Below are positions 8,151 to 17,757 of a stretch of 42,399 bases of DNA, one piece after another. A program made the position numbers and the translations under genes. Origin of the DNA: Candidatus Dadabacteria bacterium. Its GTDB lineage: Bacteria > Desulfobacterota_D > UBA1144 > Nemesobacterales > JADFKM01. Under the pieces are notes generated by a model. It did no database searches and had not been told where the DNA came from. It worked only from the letters and a program-made list of their open reading frames with translations. The stretch lies in NCBI GenBank assembly GCA_022564935.1, contig JADFKM010000010.1, positions 1 through 42,399 of the forward strand. Reading direction: 5' to 3'. Each line of letters opens with the position of its first letter. Position 1 is the first letter of the stretch.

Positions 8151-10766
8151 CTAATTTCCTCCCTCATTCAATCTCTTCTTGAGTTCCGAGAGCATATTTA
8201 GGGCATCTAGCGGGGTGATTGACATGGGGTCGAGGGTCTTGAGCTCCCGGACAACCTCCCTTTCGTCCTCGCTCATTTCCTCTTGCGTGCCGTCTTCGAG
8301 CTTGGAGAAAAGGCCGATTTGCGTTCCCGACAGGGAGCCGTCGATGTTCCGTCCCGCCTTCTCCAGCTTCTCAAGAATAGATTTCGCCGTCTTGATTACC
8401 TCATCGGGCACCCCCGCAAGCCTCGCAACCTGTATGCCGTAGCTGTGGCTCGTGGCGCCGGGCACGAGCGTTCTCAAAAACACGATCTTCCCCCCCTCTT
8501 CCTTCACGTACACGTTGTAGTTCTTGATGCGCTTCCTAGACACTCCAAGCTCAGCGAGCTCATGGTAGTGGGTGGCGAACATTGTCCTTGCGCCGAGTTT
8601 ATATATGTGTTCGGCAACGGCCCACGCAAGGCTCATCCCGTCGAAAGTGCTTGTGCCCCTTCCGATTTCGTCGAAAATAACCAGGCTTCTCTTGGTGGCG
8701 TGCCTGAGAATGTATGCAGTCTCTACCATCTCGACCATGAAAGTGGACTGTCCGCGTGCCAGGTCGTCCGAGGCCCCCACGCGAGTAAATATCTTATCCA
8801 CTAAACCTATTTTGCCCGAGCGGGCGGGCACGAAACAGCCCAGCTGAGCCATGATAACGATTAGGGCAAGCTGTCTCATGACGGTGGACTTGCCAGCCAT
8901 ATTGGGGCCCGTGATCACGAGAAGCTGGTTCTCATCCAGATCCAGCCGTATGTCATTGGGCACAAACCTCTCACCCAGCTCCATCCTCTCCACAACTGGA
9001 TGCCTGCTCTCACGCAGGTCGATCACCCCTGTATTGTTAACGTCCGGTCTTACGTAGTCATAAACCTCCGAAACCTCTGCAAAGGAGCAAAGCACATCCA
9101 TTATTCCAATCAGCTCAGCAGTGAAGCGAACGCGGTGGTCCTGCGCGGCAACGCGCTGCCTCAACTGCTCGAATATGGCTCTTTCAAGCTCAATAATTTT
9201 CTCTTCGGCGCCTAAGATCTTCTCCTCAAACTCCTTGAGCTCCTGTGTGATATAACGCTCTGCGTTTACGAGGGTTTGCTTCCTGATGTACCCATAAGGC
9301 ACCAGCGCCAAGTTTGTCTTGGTAACCTCCAGATAGTAGCCGAACACCTTGTTAAAACCCACCTTTAACGAGCCTATGCCGGTCTTGTTCCTCTCGCGCA
9401 CTTCGAGGTCAGAAATCCACTTTTTCCCATCACTGCCTATCAGCCGGAGTTCGTCAAGCTCGGAGCTGTAGCCTTCTTTTATCACGCCCCCGTCACGCAC
9501 GGTGCCCGGAGGGCTCTCCACAAGCGCTCCTTCGAGCTCCCCGGCCAGGTCACCCAACTCATCGAACTCCTTGAATATTTTTTCAAGCAAAACGCAATCA
9601 GAACTCTCAAGCAACCCCTTTACCGTGCAGAGAAAGTATGATGTGTCCCTCAAGGCCGCCAGGTCGGTGGGCTTCGCGTAGCTGGTGCATATCCGGGACA
9701 TTAGCCGCTCCATGTCGCATATCTCACGAAGCGTCTTCCTAAGAGCGGAAAGAACCCCCGGGCTGCTCAGGAGCTCCTCTACTGCGTCCTGTCTCAGCTT
9801 TATCTTATCCAGGTCGATAAGAGGGTAGCTCAGCCACTGCTTGAGCAAACGTCCCCCCATAGCGGTATTTGTCTTGTCCAGCACCCACAGCAGCGTATTT
9901 ACCTTCTTCTTTCCCCGCAGGGTGTATCGAAGCTCGAGGTTCGTTTTTGTGAACTCGTCCAGTGAAAGGTACTCGGAGGCGTCGTAGTATCTGATATTCG
10001 GGAAGCGGGGCATATCATCCATCTGAGTGTCTTCAAGATAGTGGATGATCGCTCCGCTTGCTATTACGGCGTCCGGGTATCCTTCAAGCCCGAACGGCTC
10101 AAGCGTGCCTGTGCCAAGGTGGTCGGTCAAGGCGTCCCTGGCCGTTTCCAGATCCCAAACCCACGACTCCACAACGGTGAGAAGGGGGTCCCATCTCGAA
10201 GACATGGAATATGTGAGGTCTTTGTCTTCATACAGCCGCTCAGGCAGCAACACCTCTCTGGGCTCGAGATGGCTCAGCTCTTCAATGACCTCCCTTTGAG
10301 TGGGGTACGCAGTAGTCCTGAATGCCGCCGTTGAAACATCGGCATGGGCAAGCCCGTAACCCCCCTTACCCTTCCATATGGCGGCGATGAAGTTGTTGGT
10401 CTTGGAATCGAGCTTTTCGGTGTCCAGCACGGCGCCGGGGGTTAGAACCCTTGTGACTTTCCTCTCAACGATGCCCTTTGCAGATTTGGGGTCTTCTATC
10501 TGGTCACAGATAGCCACTTTGTGTCCGCTCTCAAGCAGCCTCGTAATATATGTTTCAACACTATGGAATGGGACGCCGCACAGAGGAACGGGGTTTTCGG
10601 AGGACTTGTTTCGAGATGTCAACGCAAGACCGAGGATCTTGGACGCTACCCGTGCATCTTCGAAAAACATCTCATAGAAATCGCCCAGCCTGAACATCAG
10701 TATGCTGTCGGGATACTCCTTTTTTATCTTCCGGTACTGGCTCATCATGGGGGTGTCTTTGCCCAT
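8151..10766 (-). CDS. mutS: DNA mismatch repair protein MutS
   Basis: 871 aa; TPMMSQYRKIKKEYPDSILMFRLGDFYEMF, Walker A GPNMAGKST, DEIGRGTSTFDGMSLAWAVAEH. Confidence 0.98.
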   Translation of the reverse strand: MGKDTPMMSQYRKIKKEYPDSILMFRLGDFYEMFFEDARVASKILGLALTSRNKSSENPVPLCGVPFHSVETYITRLLESGHKVAICDQIEDPKSAKGIVERKVTRVLTPGAVLDTEKLDSKTNNFIAAIWKGKGGYGLAHADVSTAAFRTTAYPTQREVIEELSHLEPREVLLPERLYEDKDLTYSMSSRWDPLLTVVESWVWDLETARDALTDHLGTGTLEPFGLEGYPDAVIASGAIIHYLEDTQMDDMPRFPNIRYYDASEYLSLDEFTKTNLELRYTLRGKKKVNTLLWVLDKTNTAMGGRLLKQWLSYPLIDLDKIKLRQDAVEELLSSPGVLSALRKTLREICDMERLMSRICTSYAKPTDLAALRDTSYFLCTVKGLLESSDCVLLEKIFKEFDELGDLAGELEGALVESPPGTVRDGGVIKEGYSSELDELRLIGSDGKKWISDLEVRERNKTGIGSLKVGFNKVFGYYLEVTKTNLALVPYGYIRKQTLVNAERYITQELKEFEEKILGAEEKIIELERAIFEQLRQRVAAQDHRVRFTAELIGIMDVLCSFAEVSEVYDYVRPDVNNTGVIDLRESRHPVVERMELGERFVPNDIRLDLDENQLLVITGPNMAGKSTVMRQLALIVIMAQLGCFVPARSGKIGLVDKIFTRVGASDDLARGQSTFMVEMVETAYILRHATKRSLVIFDEIGRGTSTFDGMSLAWAVAEHIYKLGARTMFATHYHELAELGVSRKRIKNYNVYVKEEGGKIVFLRTLVPGATSHSYGIQVARLAGVPDEVIKTAKSILEKLEKAGRNIDGSLSGTQIGLFSKLEDGTQEEMSEDEREVVRELKTLDPMSITPLDALNMLSELKKRLNEGGN

Positions 10767-10997
10767 AGCTTCTGATTATATCAACCAAAGAGCTTTTGCT
10801 CAACTCCAAATAAAACCTGCATCAGCAGCCGAATTAATTTAATTCGTAATTGAAGAGAGTTACATATTAAACCAAATCCACAATATTAAGTTCTTCCTAC
10901 ACACTCCCATACCTGTGCGTATTGGAAACGGAGACAATATAGTTAATATATATGTTTGTCGGCTAAGAGAGCGCTTAGAAAATCGGGGGGAAGCATT

Positions 10998-11417
10998 ATG
11001 AGCGTTGTTACAAAGGGAATCGAGCTTCAAACAAGGGGGGAAACGGACGTTATCGACATAACTCGTGATGTCCAGGATGCAGTTTCGCGCTCTGAATTGA
11101 GCTCAGGTACAGCAACCGTTTTTGTGTCCGGCTCCACCGCAGGGGTAACGACCATAGAGTACGAGAGCGGAGCCGTGAGGGATTTCCAGGGGGCAATCGA
11201 TAGAATCGCTCCCAAGGACATACACTACTATCATGATGCCAGGTGGGGAGACGGCAACGGCTATTCCCACGTGAGAGCAGCGACCCTTGGGCCGTCTCTC
11301 ACCGTCCCTTTCAGCTCCAAGAAGCTCCTTCTCGGAACCTGGCAGCAGATAGTATTAGTGGACTTCGACAACAGGCCGAGATCAAGGAAGATCGTCGTTC
11401 AGCTGATGGGCGAGTAG
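10998..11417 (+). CDS. YjbQ family protein (secondary thiamine-phosphate synthase-like)
   Basis: Internal ATG at 10998; VFVSGSTAGVTTIEYESG, HARWGDGNGYSHVRAATLGPSLTVPF, QQIVLVDFDNRPRSRKIVVQ. Confidence 0.88.
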   Translation: MSVVTKGIELQTRGETDVIDITRDVQDAVSRSELSSGTATVFVSGSTAGVTTIEYESGAVRDFQGAIDRIAPKDIHYYHDARWGDGNGYSHVRAATLGPSLTVPFSSKKLLLGTWQQIVLVDFDNRPRSRKIVVQLMGE

Positions 11418-11583
11418 TGACCGGAATAAACCATTATCCATACAACCGGGTCAGCGGAACGCCCTTGAGGCTGCATATCTCAATCACGTCTCACACATCT
11501 TGGGTATGTGCAGTTCATGTAGGCGCTTTCCAGATATTCTCCAAGTATAAAGGCTAGTTACAACTCAGTACCCACCGACCGCA

Positions 11584-12243
11584 TCACACAAACTTAACTG
11601 AGAAATGCTGGGGTTTATACCTCACGTTAAGGTTGACGATCAGCGGAGTGATCGCTTCTATCATCATCGATGCCTCGAGCGGCCCTGCATCCAGAGCCCT
11701 TAGATTCTCCATCTCCTCGGTCAGGTTTTTCACCACCTCTTTTGCGCCGTCGTCATCTCCGCACAGCACCACATCGTAATCAAGAACCCGGTCAATTTCT
11801 TTGAGCTCCGAGGCGGGCAAGTTGTGATACGCAGAAACCAGCCTCACCGATTCCGGCAGGGCCTCTTTTATTTCCTGCGCAGCAGAGCCCTGCGCCGGGG
11901 TGGTATACATGAATACTTTCCCCACTCTGCTCATCGGCACAACGGGAGAAATCACGATCTGATCCTCTAAACTGGACTTTATCTGCTCCAGGGTCGAAAC
12001 GGCGTATTCATAGGGAAGACTTATCACTATGACCTCGGAGGCCGCAGCAGCGTCGGCGTTCACCCCACCTTGAATATCAGATTCGATGCCAAGCTCAAAG
12101 AGCCGCTTATTGTAGCCATCGGCTATTCCCGTCGCCTTCTCCTCGCTCCTTGAGCCGATGTATATATCGTGTCCGGCTTTTGTCCACCTCAGCACCAAGC
12201 CCTCCGCTATATCTCCCGTTCCGCCTAGAAGTGAAATTTTCAC
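11584..12243 (-). CDS. F420-dependent NADP oxidoreductase (NpdG/Fno-like)
   Basis: MKISLLGGTGDIAEGLVLRWTKAGHDIYIGSRSEEKA Rossmann start; VLCGDDDGAKEVV; LDAGPLEASMMIEAITPLIVNLN. Confidence 0.85.
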   Translation of the reverse strand: MKISLLGGTGDIAEGLVLRWTKAGHDIYIGSRSEEKATGIADGYNKRLFELGIESDIQGGVNADAAAASEVIVISLPYEYAVSTLEQIKSSLEDQIVISPVVPMSRVGKVFMYTTPAQGSAAQEIKEALPESVRLVSAYHNLPASELKEIDRVLDYDVVLCGDDDGAKEVVKNLTEEMENLRALDAGPLEASMMIEAITPLIVNLNVRYKPQHFSVKFV

Positions 12244-12563
12244 GGCTGCGCCACTCCTTTATTATGTGATTACCTTGTTTAATCTATAAATTAACTCTCA
12301 AAGGTAAAAAACGCTGAACCAACACTCACCGAACAAAAAATCCAATTCTGACTTTCTTTTACTCAGAACTCTAAATAGCGCCTATTCCCTCCAGCGCAAT
12401 CAATCCAATCTATTAATGAGCTTTCTCAAACCCTAAGAAAGGCGGCTGCCCCCCCCCCTCAGAAAACCTCGTACAATTTATCTAACAATATACCGAAGGT
12501 CAATATACATACTTCCGAGCATATGAATCGGGGACTCTTCCTCGGTCTAGCCAGCACCCGACG

Positions 12564-12851
12564 CTATTTCAATAAAAGGTCGTAAGGGTCGTCATCGAAA
12601 TCTCGAATCAAAAGGGTCTTGCGCCCCGAGCGGTGACCCTTGATGATCTCGACCCTGGAACGCGCAACGCCCAGCTTTTTTGCAACCACTTCGGTAAGGG
12701 CCCTGTTCGACCTTCCGTCAACCGGAGGAGATGCGACCTTGATCTTGACCCTCCCCTCGACAATTCCAACCACTTCATTTGCCGAGGCCCTGGGAACAAC
12801 ATGAACCTCAAGGGTGCATGAGCCGTATTTCGGTTTTCCGGCCAACCTCAA
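12564..12851 (-). CDS. DUF167 / YggU family protein
   Basis: LEVHVVPRASANEVVGI, VKIKVASPPVDGRSNRALTEVVAKKLGV, IIKGHRSGRKTL. Confidence 0.9.
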   Translation of the reverse strand: MRLAGKPKYGSCTLEVHVVPRASANEVVGIVEGRVKIKVASPPVDGRSNRALTEVVAKKLGVARSRVEIIKGHRSGRKTLLIRDFDDDPYDLLLK

Positions 12852-13153
12852 AAACCTCGTTTCATTGCAATCCCGTATTCAATCAGGGATTGAATAAATA
12901 ACTGTTGAACGAAGAATATCGCAACGATAACTATTATAGGAGACAGGTCTATGCCGCTAATTGGAGGTATGTATTTCCGAATCCTGCTCATTACGGGCTC
13001 TGTAACCTTAAAAAGGAACCTTACTATGGGGTTGTAAGGGTCGGGGTTTACCCACGAGATTAACGCCCTGATGATAACAACCCATATGTAGACATACATA
13101 AGCATGTCCAGGGCTCTTCCAACAGCAATAATCAAATTACCTAGTACGAACAC
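12848..13153 (-). CDS. YggT family membrane protein
   Basis: 101 aa; VIIRALISWVNPDPYNPIVRFLFKVTEPVMSRIRKYIPPISGIDLSPIIVI; overlaps the yggU start. Confidence 0.9.
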   Translation of the reverse strand: MFVLGNLIIAVGRALDMLMYVYIWVVIIRALISWVNPDPYNPIVRFLFKVTEPVMSRIRKYIPPISGIDLSPIIVIVAIFFVQQLFIQSLIEYGIAMKRGF

Positions 13154-13969
13154 CTATTTACCTCCCCCTGAGAGTTCTTTTGAGCGCCTGGCGGCGGCCT
13201 CTACGGCAGAGACGACAGCGGCACGGAAGGCGTTTTCTTCAAGCGCCTTAATGCCTTCGATGGTGGTTCCTCCGGGCGAGGAGACCTTGTCCTTAAGCAC
13301 GGCCGGATGCATCGACTCCTCCATCAATATCCTTGCCGTGCCGAGGACGGTTTGAGCCGCAAGCTTCAGGGCGAGCTCCCTGGGCAGCCCCATCTTTACC
13401 CCGCCGTCAGAAAGCGCCTCGACAAACATGGCGACGAATGCAGGGCCGCTCCCGCTGAGACCGGTCACGGCATCCATCAGCTCTTCTGTGTCTATAACAA
13501 ACGAAGCGCCGAAGGAGTTGAAAACCTTCATAATAAACGACTTGTCAGCCCCCTTGACCAGCGGGTTGAAATACAGGACAGAGGCGCCGCACCCAACGAG
13601 GACGGGTGTGTTGGGCATCACGCGCACCAGCTTTACCCGCGCCCCTATTGCGTCCTCGATGAAGAAGGTTGTGACGCCGGCAGCAATGGAAATGAGAGTT
13701 TTATCCAGGGTGATATGGCCCCTAATCTCCTCCAGAACCTCTGCGATATTCACGGGTTTTACGGCGAGAACCACGTAATCGCAGCTCCCGGCAATCTCGG
13801 TGTTGCTATCGGAAACCTTTACGCCGTATGACTTTGAGACCTTTTTCAGGCGGCTTTTGACCGCATCGCTCACGAAAATGCTTTGAGGCTCAAGGACACC
13901 GGAGGCGACCAGCCCCTTGATCATAGCCTCGGCCATATTGCCAGCCCCAATGAATCCCAGGTTTTTCAT
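13154..13969 (-). CDS. proC: pyrroline-5-carboxylate reductase
   Basis: MKNLGFIGAGNMAEAMIKG; VRVMPNTPVLVGCGAS; GLSGSGPAFVAMFVEALSDGGVKMGLPRELALKLAAQTVLG; SPGGTTIEGIKALE. Confidence 0.96.
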   Translation of the reverse strand: MKNLGFIGAGNMAEAMIKGLVASGVLEPQSIFVSDAVKSRLKKVSKSYGVKVSDSNTEIAGSCDYVVLAVKPVNIAEVLEEIRGHITLDKTLISIAAGVTTFFIEDAIGARVKLVRVMPNTPVLVGCGASVLYFNPLVKGADKSFIMKVFNSFGASFVIDTEELMDAVTGLSGSGPAFVAMFVEALSDGGVKMGLPRELALKLAAQTVLGTARILMEESMHPAVLKDKVSSPGGTTIEGIKALEENAFRAAVVSAVEAAARRSKELSGGGK

Positions 13970-13994
13970 TTTCGCCGCCGCTGCCTCTTTAAAG

Positions 13995-14699
13995 TCAGTC
14001 CCTAGGGCCGAATATAGCCCTGCCTATTCTAACATAAGTTGCCCCTTCTTCAATCGCCACAATGTAATCGTCGCTCATACCCATCGAAAGCTCTCTTAGA
14101 CGCGGATAGCGCTCCACGTGCCTATCCCGCATCTCCCTCAGGGCACGGAAGTATGGTCTTGCCTCCTCAGGGTGTTTTGAGAGCGGGGCCATGGTCATAA
14201 GCCCCCTGACCTCCACATGCTTCATTACCGAAATTTTGGACAGATAATCCCCGAGCTCCGCCTCCTTTATGCCACCTCTCTCCGGGATCCCGGCTATATT
14301 GACCTCAAGCAGTACAGATGTGCAAACACCCGCCTTCGCCGACCGCTTCTCTATCTCCCGGGCGATCTTTACGCTGTCGAGAGAATGGATCAGCCTCACC
14401 CTGCCGGCAACGTATTTTACCTTATTTGCCTGCAGTTTTCCTATAAAATGCCAGTTTACAACCTCCCCACAGCGCTCTGACACACTCAGTAGTTTATCCC
14501 GGAACTCCTGCGCATAGTTCTCCCCGAAATCCCTCAGCCCGCACAGCAGCGCATCGAGCACGGCTTCGGTAGGGAACCCTTTTGTCACTGCAATAAAGCA
14601 AACCTCGGCGGGGTCGCGCCCGGCTTTTTCCGCCGAAACGGCGATAGCTTCCCTCACCCTTTCAATGTTGTCCCGTATTTCATCTAAACTGAGAACCAT
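13995..14699 (-). CDS. yggS: YggS/PLPBP family pyridoxal-phosphate homeostasis protein
   Basis: FIAVTKGFP, FGENYAQEFRDK, WHFIGKLQANKVKY, LSMGMSDDYIVAIEEGATYVRIGRAIFGPRD. Confidence 0.95.
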   Translation of the reverse strand: MVLSLDEIRDNIERVREAIAVSAEKAGRDPAEVCFIAVTKGFPTEAVLDALLCGLRDFGENYAQEFRDKLLSVSERCGEVVNWHFIGKLQANKVKYVAGRVRLIHSLDSVKIAREIEKRSAKAGVCTSVLLEVNIAGIPERGGIKEAELGDYLSKISVMKHVEVRGLMTMAPLSKHPEEARPYFRALREMRDRHVERYPRLRELSMGMSDDYIVAIEEGATYVRIGRAIFGPRD

Positions 14700-14828
14700 A
14701 TCTTAACCCTCTTTCCAACACAAGGAACTGTGCTAAATCACGTCAGCGAACAACTCAAGGGAACCATTTTTTTACGTAACAAAAAAACATAAAATATTAA
14801 CACAACATTCAGAAAGCGCACAAAAAAA

Positions 14829-14856
14829 CCGGAGCGCCCTTTGTGGGACGCCCCGG
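14829..14856 (-). terminator. intrinsic terminator of the repeated family (copy T1)
   Basis: Plus strand A-tract + ccggagcgccctttgtgggacgccccgg; on the minus strand a G-U tolerant stem followed by a U-tract, just 3' of the 14904..16301 gene. Confidence 0.8.
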
Positions 14857-14903
14857 TCTATTTTTCACTTTAAAAGGAAGGTAACCCCCCCTTATTCAGC
14901 CCC

Positions 14904-16301
14904 CTAGTCCTCTTCCCTTCTCCGCAGCATCGAGCGCAGGCCTACGACAAGAAGCGGAATCAATACTACGAGCGCGTTGGCCGCCGTTGTGCCCGCGCTT
15001 GCCGTAGAGGCTATGGCGCAGCCACCACCGCCGCCATCTACTTCAACACAAGCTCCCGCCTCGCATACCTCGCCCTCGGCGCAATCCGCATCAACGGTAC
15101 ACTCGGGCTCCTCAATACAAGTTCCCACCTCGCATACCTCACCCTCGGCGCAGTCTGCATCAATAATACACTCGGGCGCCGGAACACATTCTCCCGCCTC
15201 GCATACCTCACCTTCGGCGCAATCTGCATCGGTGGTACACTCGGGGAGAGGCACGGGCACAGTCCTCGGCCCCTCGGCATGCATCCAATCGCCTCCTGCT
15301 ATACTAATTGGGTCTTTTAAAAACTCAACAAATCCCCAGCCCCACAAACCCATCTCGTTCTCTAGCCCTTCAAGACCGCTTACTGCTATCTTTATCCAGC
15401 CGAAATCAGTGCCCCCGGGACAGAGTACCTGGTTTCCAAGCAGGTTGTTTGCCTGCCCGATATTACCGTTAAGTCCTATGTCGAAGAAGCAGTTCTGAGG
15501 CACGGGGCTGCAAGAGACCGGGTTTTCGTCTTCATCAAATATCAGTGGAGTCCACACGGCGTCTCCCGGCTCGGCGGCGTATCCGCCAAAAACCCCCTCG
15601 TAGTTGTCCCTGAACGCTATGCTCACCAGGTCTCCGAGCGTCACTTGACCAGAATCAAAAAAGATGGTCTTTAGTATCTCAGGCTGAAGTAGAACGTACC
15701 CGTTCGATACCCCGTCAAGCACCGTGCCGTCGGGCAATACGGCGGCCGTGGAAAAACTCACCGCGTCCCTTCCCATGGCAGGAATCCTGTAGGAAAAACC
15801 GTTCAGGCTCTCATCCCTCATGGTGCTGTCGCCGAACAGGTGCTGGAAGGCTATGGCGTTCCTAGAGCCGGGGGCGTCTATGGGGGTTATGACCACAAAG
15901 CCCTTCGTGTCTATAACACTAATGCCCACAGGCCCCGGGTTTGAAGGGTCGTTCCTCTCCAGGTCCATCTCGTCGTTAAAGAAATAGACGTGTGTGTCTC
16001 GTGGGGTAAGGAGGTCGTTGAAATTGGATTCAGCGCACAGCACCGCCGTCAGGGGGTTTCCCGGTGATGTGTTGCTGCTTTGAAATATCTGCACGTGTAT
16101 GTTCACGGGGGTGCTCACGCTCGTGTTGGTTATCTGAATTGCGGTCCCTCTATCGTTAGTAGTATCAAAATCATAGAAGAAAACGAGCTGGCTGGACGGC
16201 CTGTTCGTGGCGCCCGTGGGGGCTATGACCTGCGCGCCCGCAGTCAGCATAAGGGTTAAAACCGCCGCAAGACTCAATCCCAATACCTTAATATGTTTCA
16301 T
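14904..16301 (-). CDS. B1: exported paralogous surface protein with Cys-rich stalk and C-terminal sorting-type tail
   Basis: Signal peptide MKHIKVLGLSLAAVLTLMLTAGAQ; shared domain ([46 protein letters not shown]); three DADCAEGEVCE repeats; tail [44 protein letters not shown]. Confidence 0.88.
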   Translation of the reverse strand: MKHIKVLGLSLAAVLTLMLTAGAQVIAPTGATNRPSSQLVFFYDFDTTNDRGTAIQITNTSVSTPVNIHVQIFQSSNTSPGNPLTAVLCAESNFNDLLTPRDTHVYFFNDEMDLERNDPSNPGPVGISVIDTKGFVVITPIDAPGSRNAIAFQHLFGDSTMRDESLNGFSYRIPAMGRDAVSFSTAAVLPDGTVLDGVSNGYVLLQPEILKTIFFDSGQVTLGDLVSIAFRDNYEGVFGGYAAEPGDAVWTPLIFDEDENPVSCSPVPQNCFFDIGLNGNIGQANNLLGNQVLCPGGTDFGWIKIAVSGLEGLENEMGLWGWGFVEFLKDPISIAGGDWMHAEGPRTVPVPLPECTTDADCAEGEVCEAGECVPAPECIIDADCAEGEVCEVGTCIEEPECTVDADCAEGEVCEAGACVEVDGGGGGCAIASTASAGTTAANALVVLIPLLVVGLRSMLRRREED

Positions 16302-16344
16302 AAGAGTTCCTCCTTAATAAACTTTATTTGATATGCAAGCTCCC

Positions 16345-17439
16345 TCATTTCCCAATCATCCACGATGCGCCCCCAAAATCAAACGGCGTGGGGGTCGGTG
16401 ATATTATTATTTGGTTCGTGACATATTCGTTGGTAATAGCCACGATTCCTATATTGTTTTCAGGGTTGCTAAGGCCGCTCACGCCTATCTTTACCCATCC
16501 CCTGAAATTCGGGTTGCCCGGGCATAGCACCTGCTCACCCGTAAGCAGCTCGTCTGCAGGCACAAACCCAAAAACGCCGTCGCCGTTAAGACCGATGTCC
16601 ATGAAGCAGAAATGGGGCACAGGGCTGCACGATACGGGGTTCTCAAACTCATCGAATATAAGGGGCGTCCAGGTGGCGTCTCCCGGCTCGGCGACGTACC
16701 CGAACGGGCCGTCATAGTTGTCACTGAACACTATGCTTATAACATCTGCGAAGTTTTCGAAGGGCCCTTGCATTATTTCGTGGAAGTTAAACTCCAAAAA
16801 ACGGGGCTGGAGAAGCTCGTAGGCGTTTGAGGTGCCGTCGAGCACAGTGCCGTCGGCAACGAGCGCTCCCGAAGAATCAACGGCGTCCCTTCCCGTAGCG
16901 TTGAGCTGGTAGCCTATGCCTAGGTTGACTATATCGGTGACGAAGGTCCTGCCGAACATGTGCTTGTGAGCTATGGCGTTGCGCGTACCCGGGGCGTCTA
17001 TGGGAGTTATGACCACAAACCCCTTCGTGCCGTTAAAGCCGCCTACAAATACTACATTCGACGGGTCGTTAGTGAAAACCTGACTCATGAAATAGACATG
17101 CATATCGTTGGGTGTGTAGAAGTCGTTGAAGTTCGTCTCCCGGCACAGCACGGCGGTGTTTGGGTTGCCAGGCTCGGGGTTGCTGCTCGCAAATATTTGG
17201 ACGTGGACCCATGTGGGTGTATCTACGCTCGCGTTCACGACCTGAATTGCGGTATCCCGGTCGGTGAAAGGGTCACCGCCTGAGCCTTCGGAGTCGTACC
17301 AGAATATGAGCTGGCTCGCCTGCTCGGTAGTTTTCCCCACGGGAGACACCATCTGGGAGACGGCTATGGTAGAGACCAGCCCTATGAGGATGGTAATTAC
17401 CACAGCTCCGAGCGCTCTGTAGATTTTCTTTATGCTCAT
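16345..17439 (-). CDS. A1: exported tail-less paralogue
   Basis: Signal peptide, [51 protein letters not shown]; stops at the domain end (GGASWMIGK). 43-bp gap to B1. Confidence 0.87.
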   Translation of the reverse strand: MSIKKIYRALGAVVITILIGLVSTIAVSQMVSPVGKTTEQASQLIFWYDSEGSGGDPFTDRDTAIQVVNASVDTPTWVHVQIFASSNPEPGNPNTAVLCRETNFNDFYTPNDMHVYFMSQVFTNDPSNVVFVGGFNGTKGFVVITPIDAPGTRNAIAHKHMFGRTFVTDIVNLGIGYQLNATGRDAVDSSGALVADGTVLDGTSNAYELLQPRFLEFNFHEIMQGPFENFADVISIVFSDNYDGPFGYVAEPGDATWTPLIFDEFENPVSCSPVPHFCFMDIGLNGDGVFGFVPADELLTGEQVLCPGNPNFRGWVKIGVSGLSNPENNIGIVAITNEYVTNQIIISPTPTPFDFGGASWMIGK

Positions 17440-17608
17440 CGATCCTTCCTCCTTAAATTGAAGTTGCGTATTATATCAGTCTCTTTGTTAACTTGTAGTC
17501 AACCCGAACCAAATACCCAATATACAACCACGTAAATTATTGAGCCTTTTTAAGAAAAAAGCTATATCCTTAGTTATTTAAAAAGAATTCCTCCGTACCC
17601 TCACTTTT

Positions 17609-17637
17609 ATTACATCACATTTAGGTTTCTATGTCAA
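17609..17637 (-). promoter_or_regulatory. candidate sigma70 promoter upstream of A1-B1
   Basis: Minus strand TTGACA-N17-TGTAAT (TTGACATAGAAACCTAAATGTGATGTAAT); TGTGA directly 5' of the -10. Confidence 0.55.
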
Positions 17638-17679
17638 GATACTTTTTCATGGGAAACCTCCACTGTGTACCAAAAAAAA

Positions 17680-17707
17680 CCGGAACGCCCTTTTTGGGAC
17701 GTCCCGG
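17680..17707 (-). terminator. intrinsic terminator (copy T2) with compensatory stem change
   Basis: caaaaaaaa-ccggaacgccctttttgggacgtcccgg: stem pair 6/23 is A-T here versus G-C in the other copies; U-tract on the minus strand. Confidence 0.82.
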
Positions 17708-17757
17708 TCTGAGTTTCACTTTAAAAGGAAGGCAACCCCCCCCCTTTATTCAGCCCC

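Noticed and set aside
12445-12465. Poly-C tracts (about 12450, 14887, 17738, 24166) as phase-variation switches
   Set aside because: They lie in intergenic or 3' untranslated DNA, not in coding sequence or promoter spacers, so slippage would not switch a gene.
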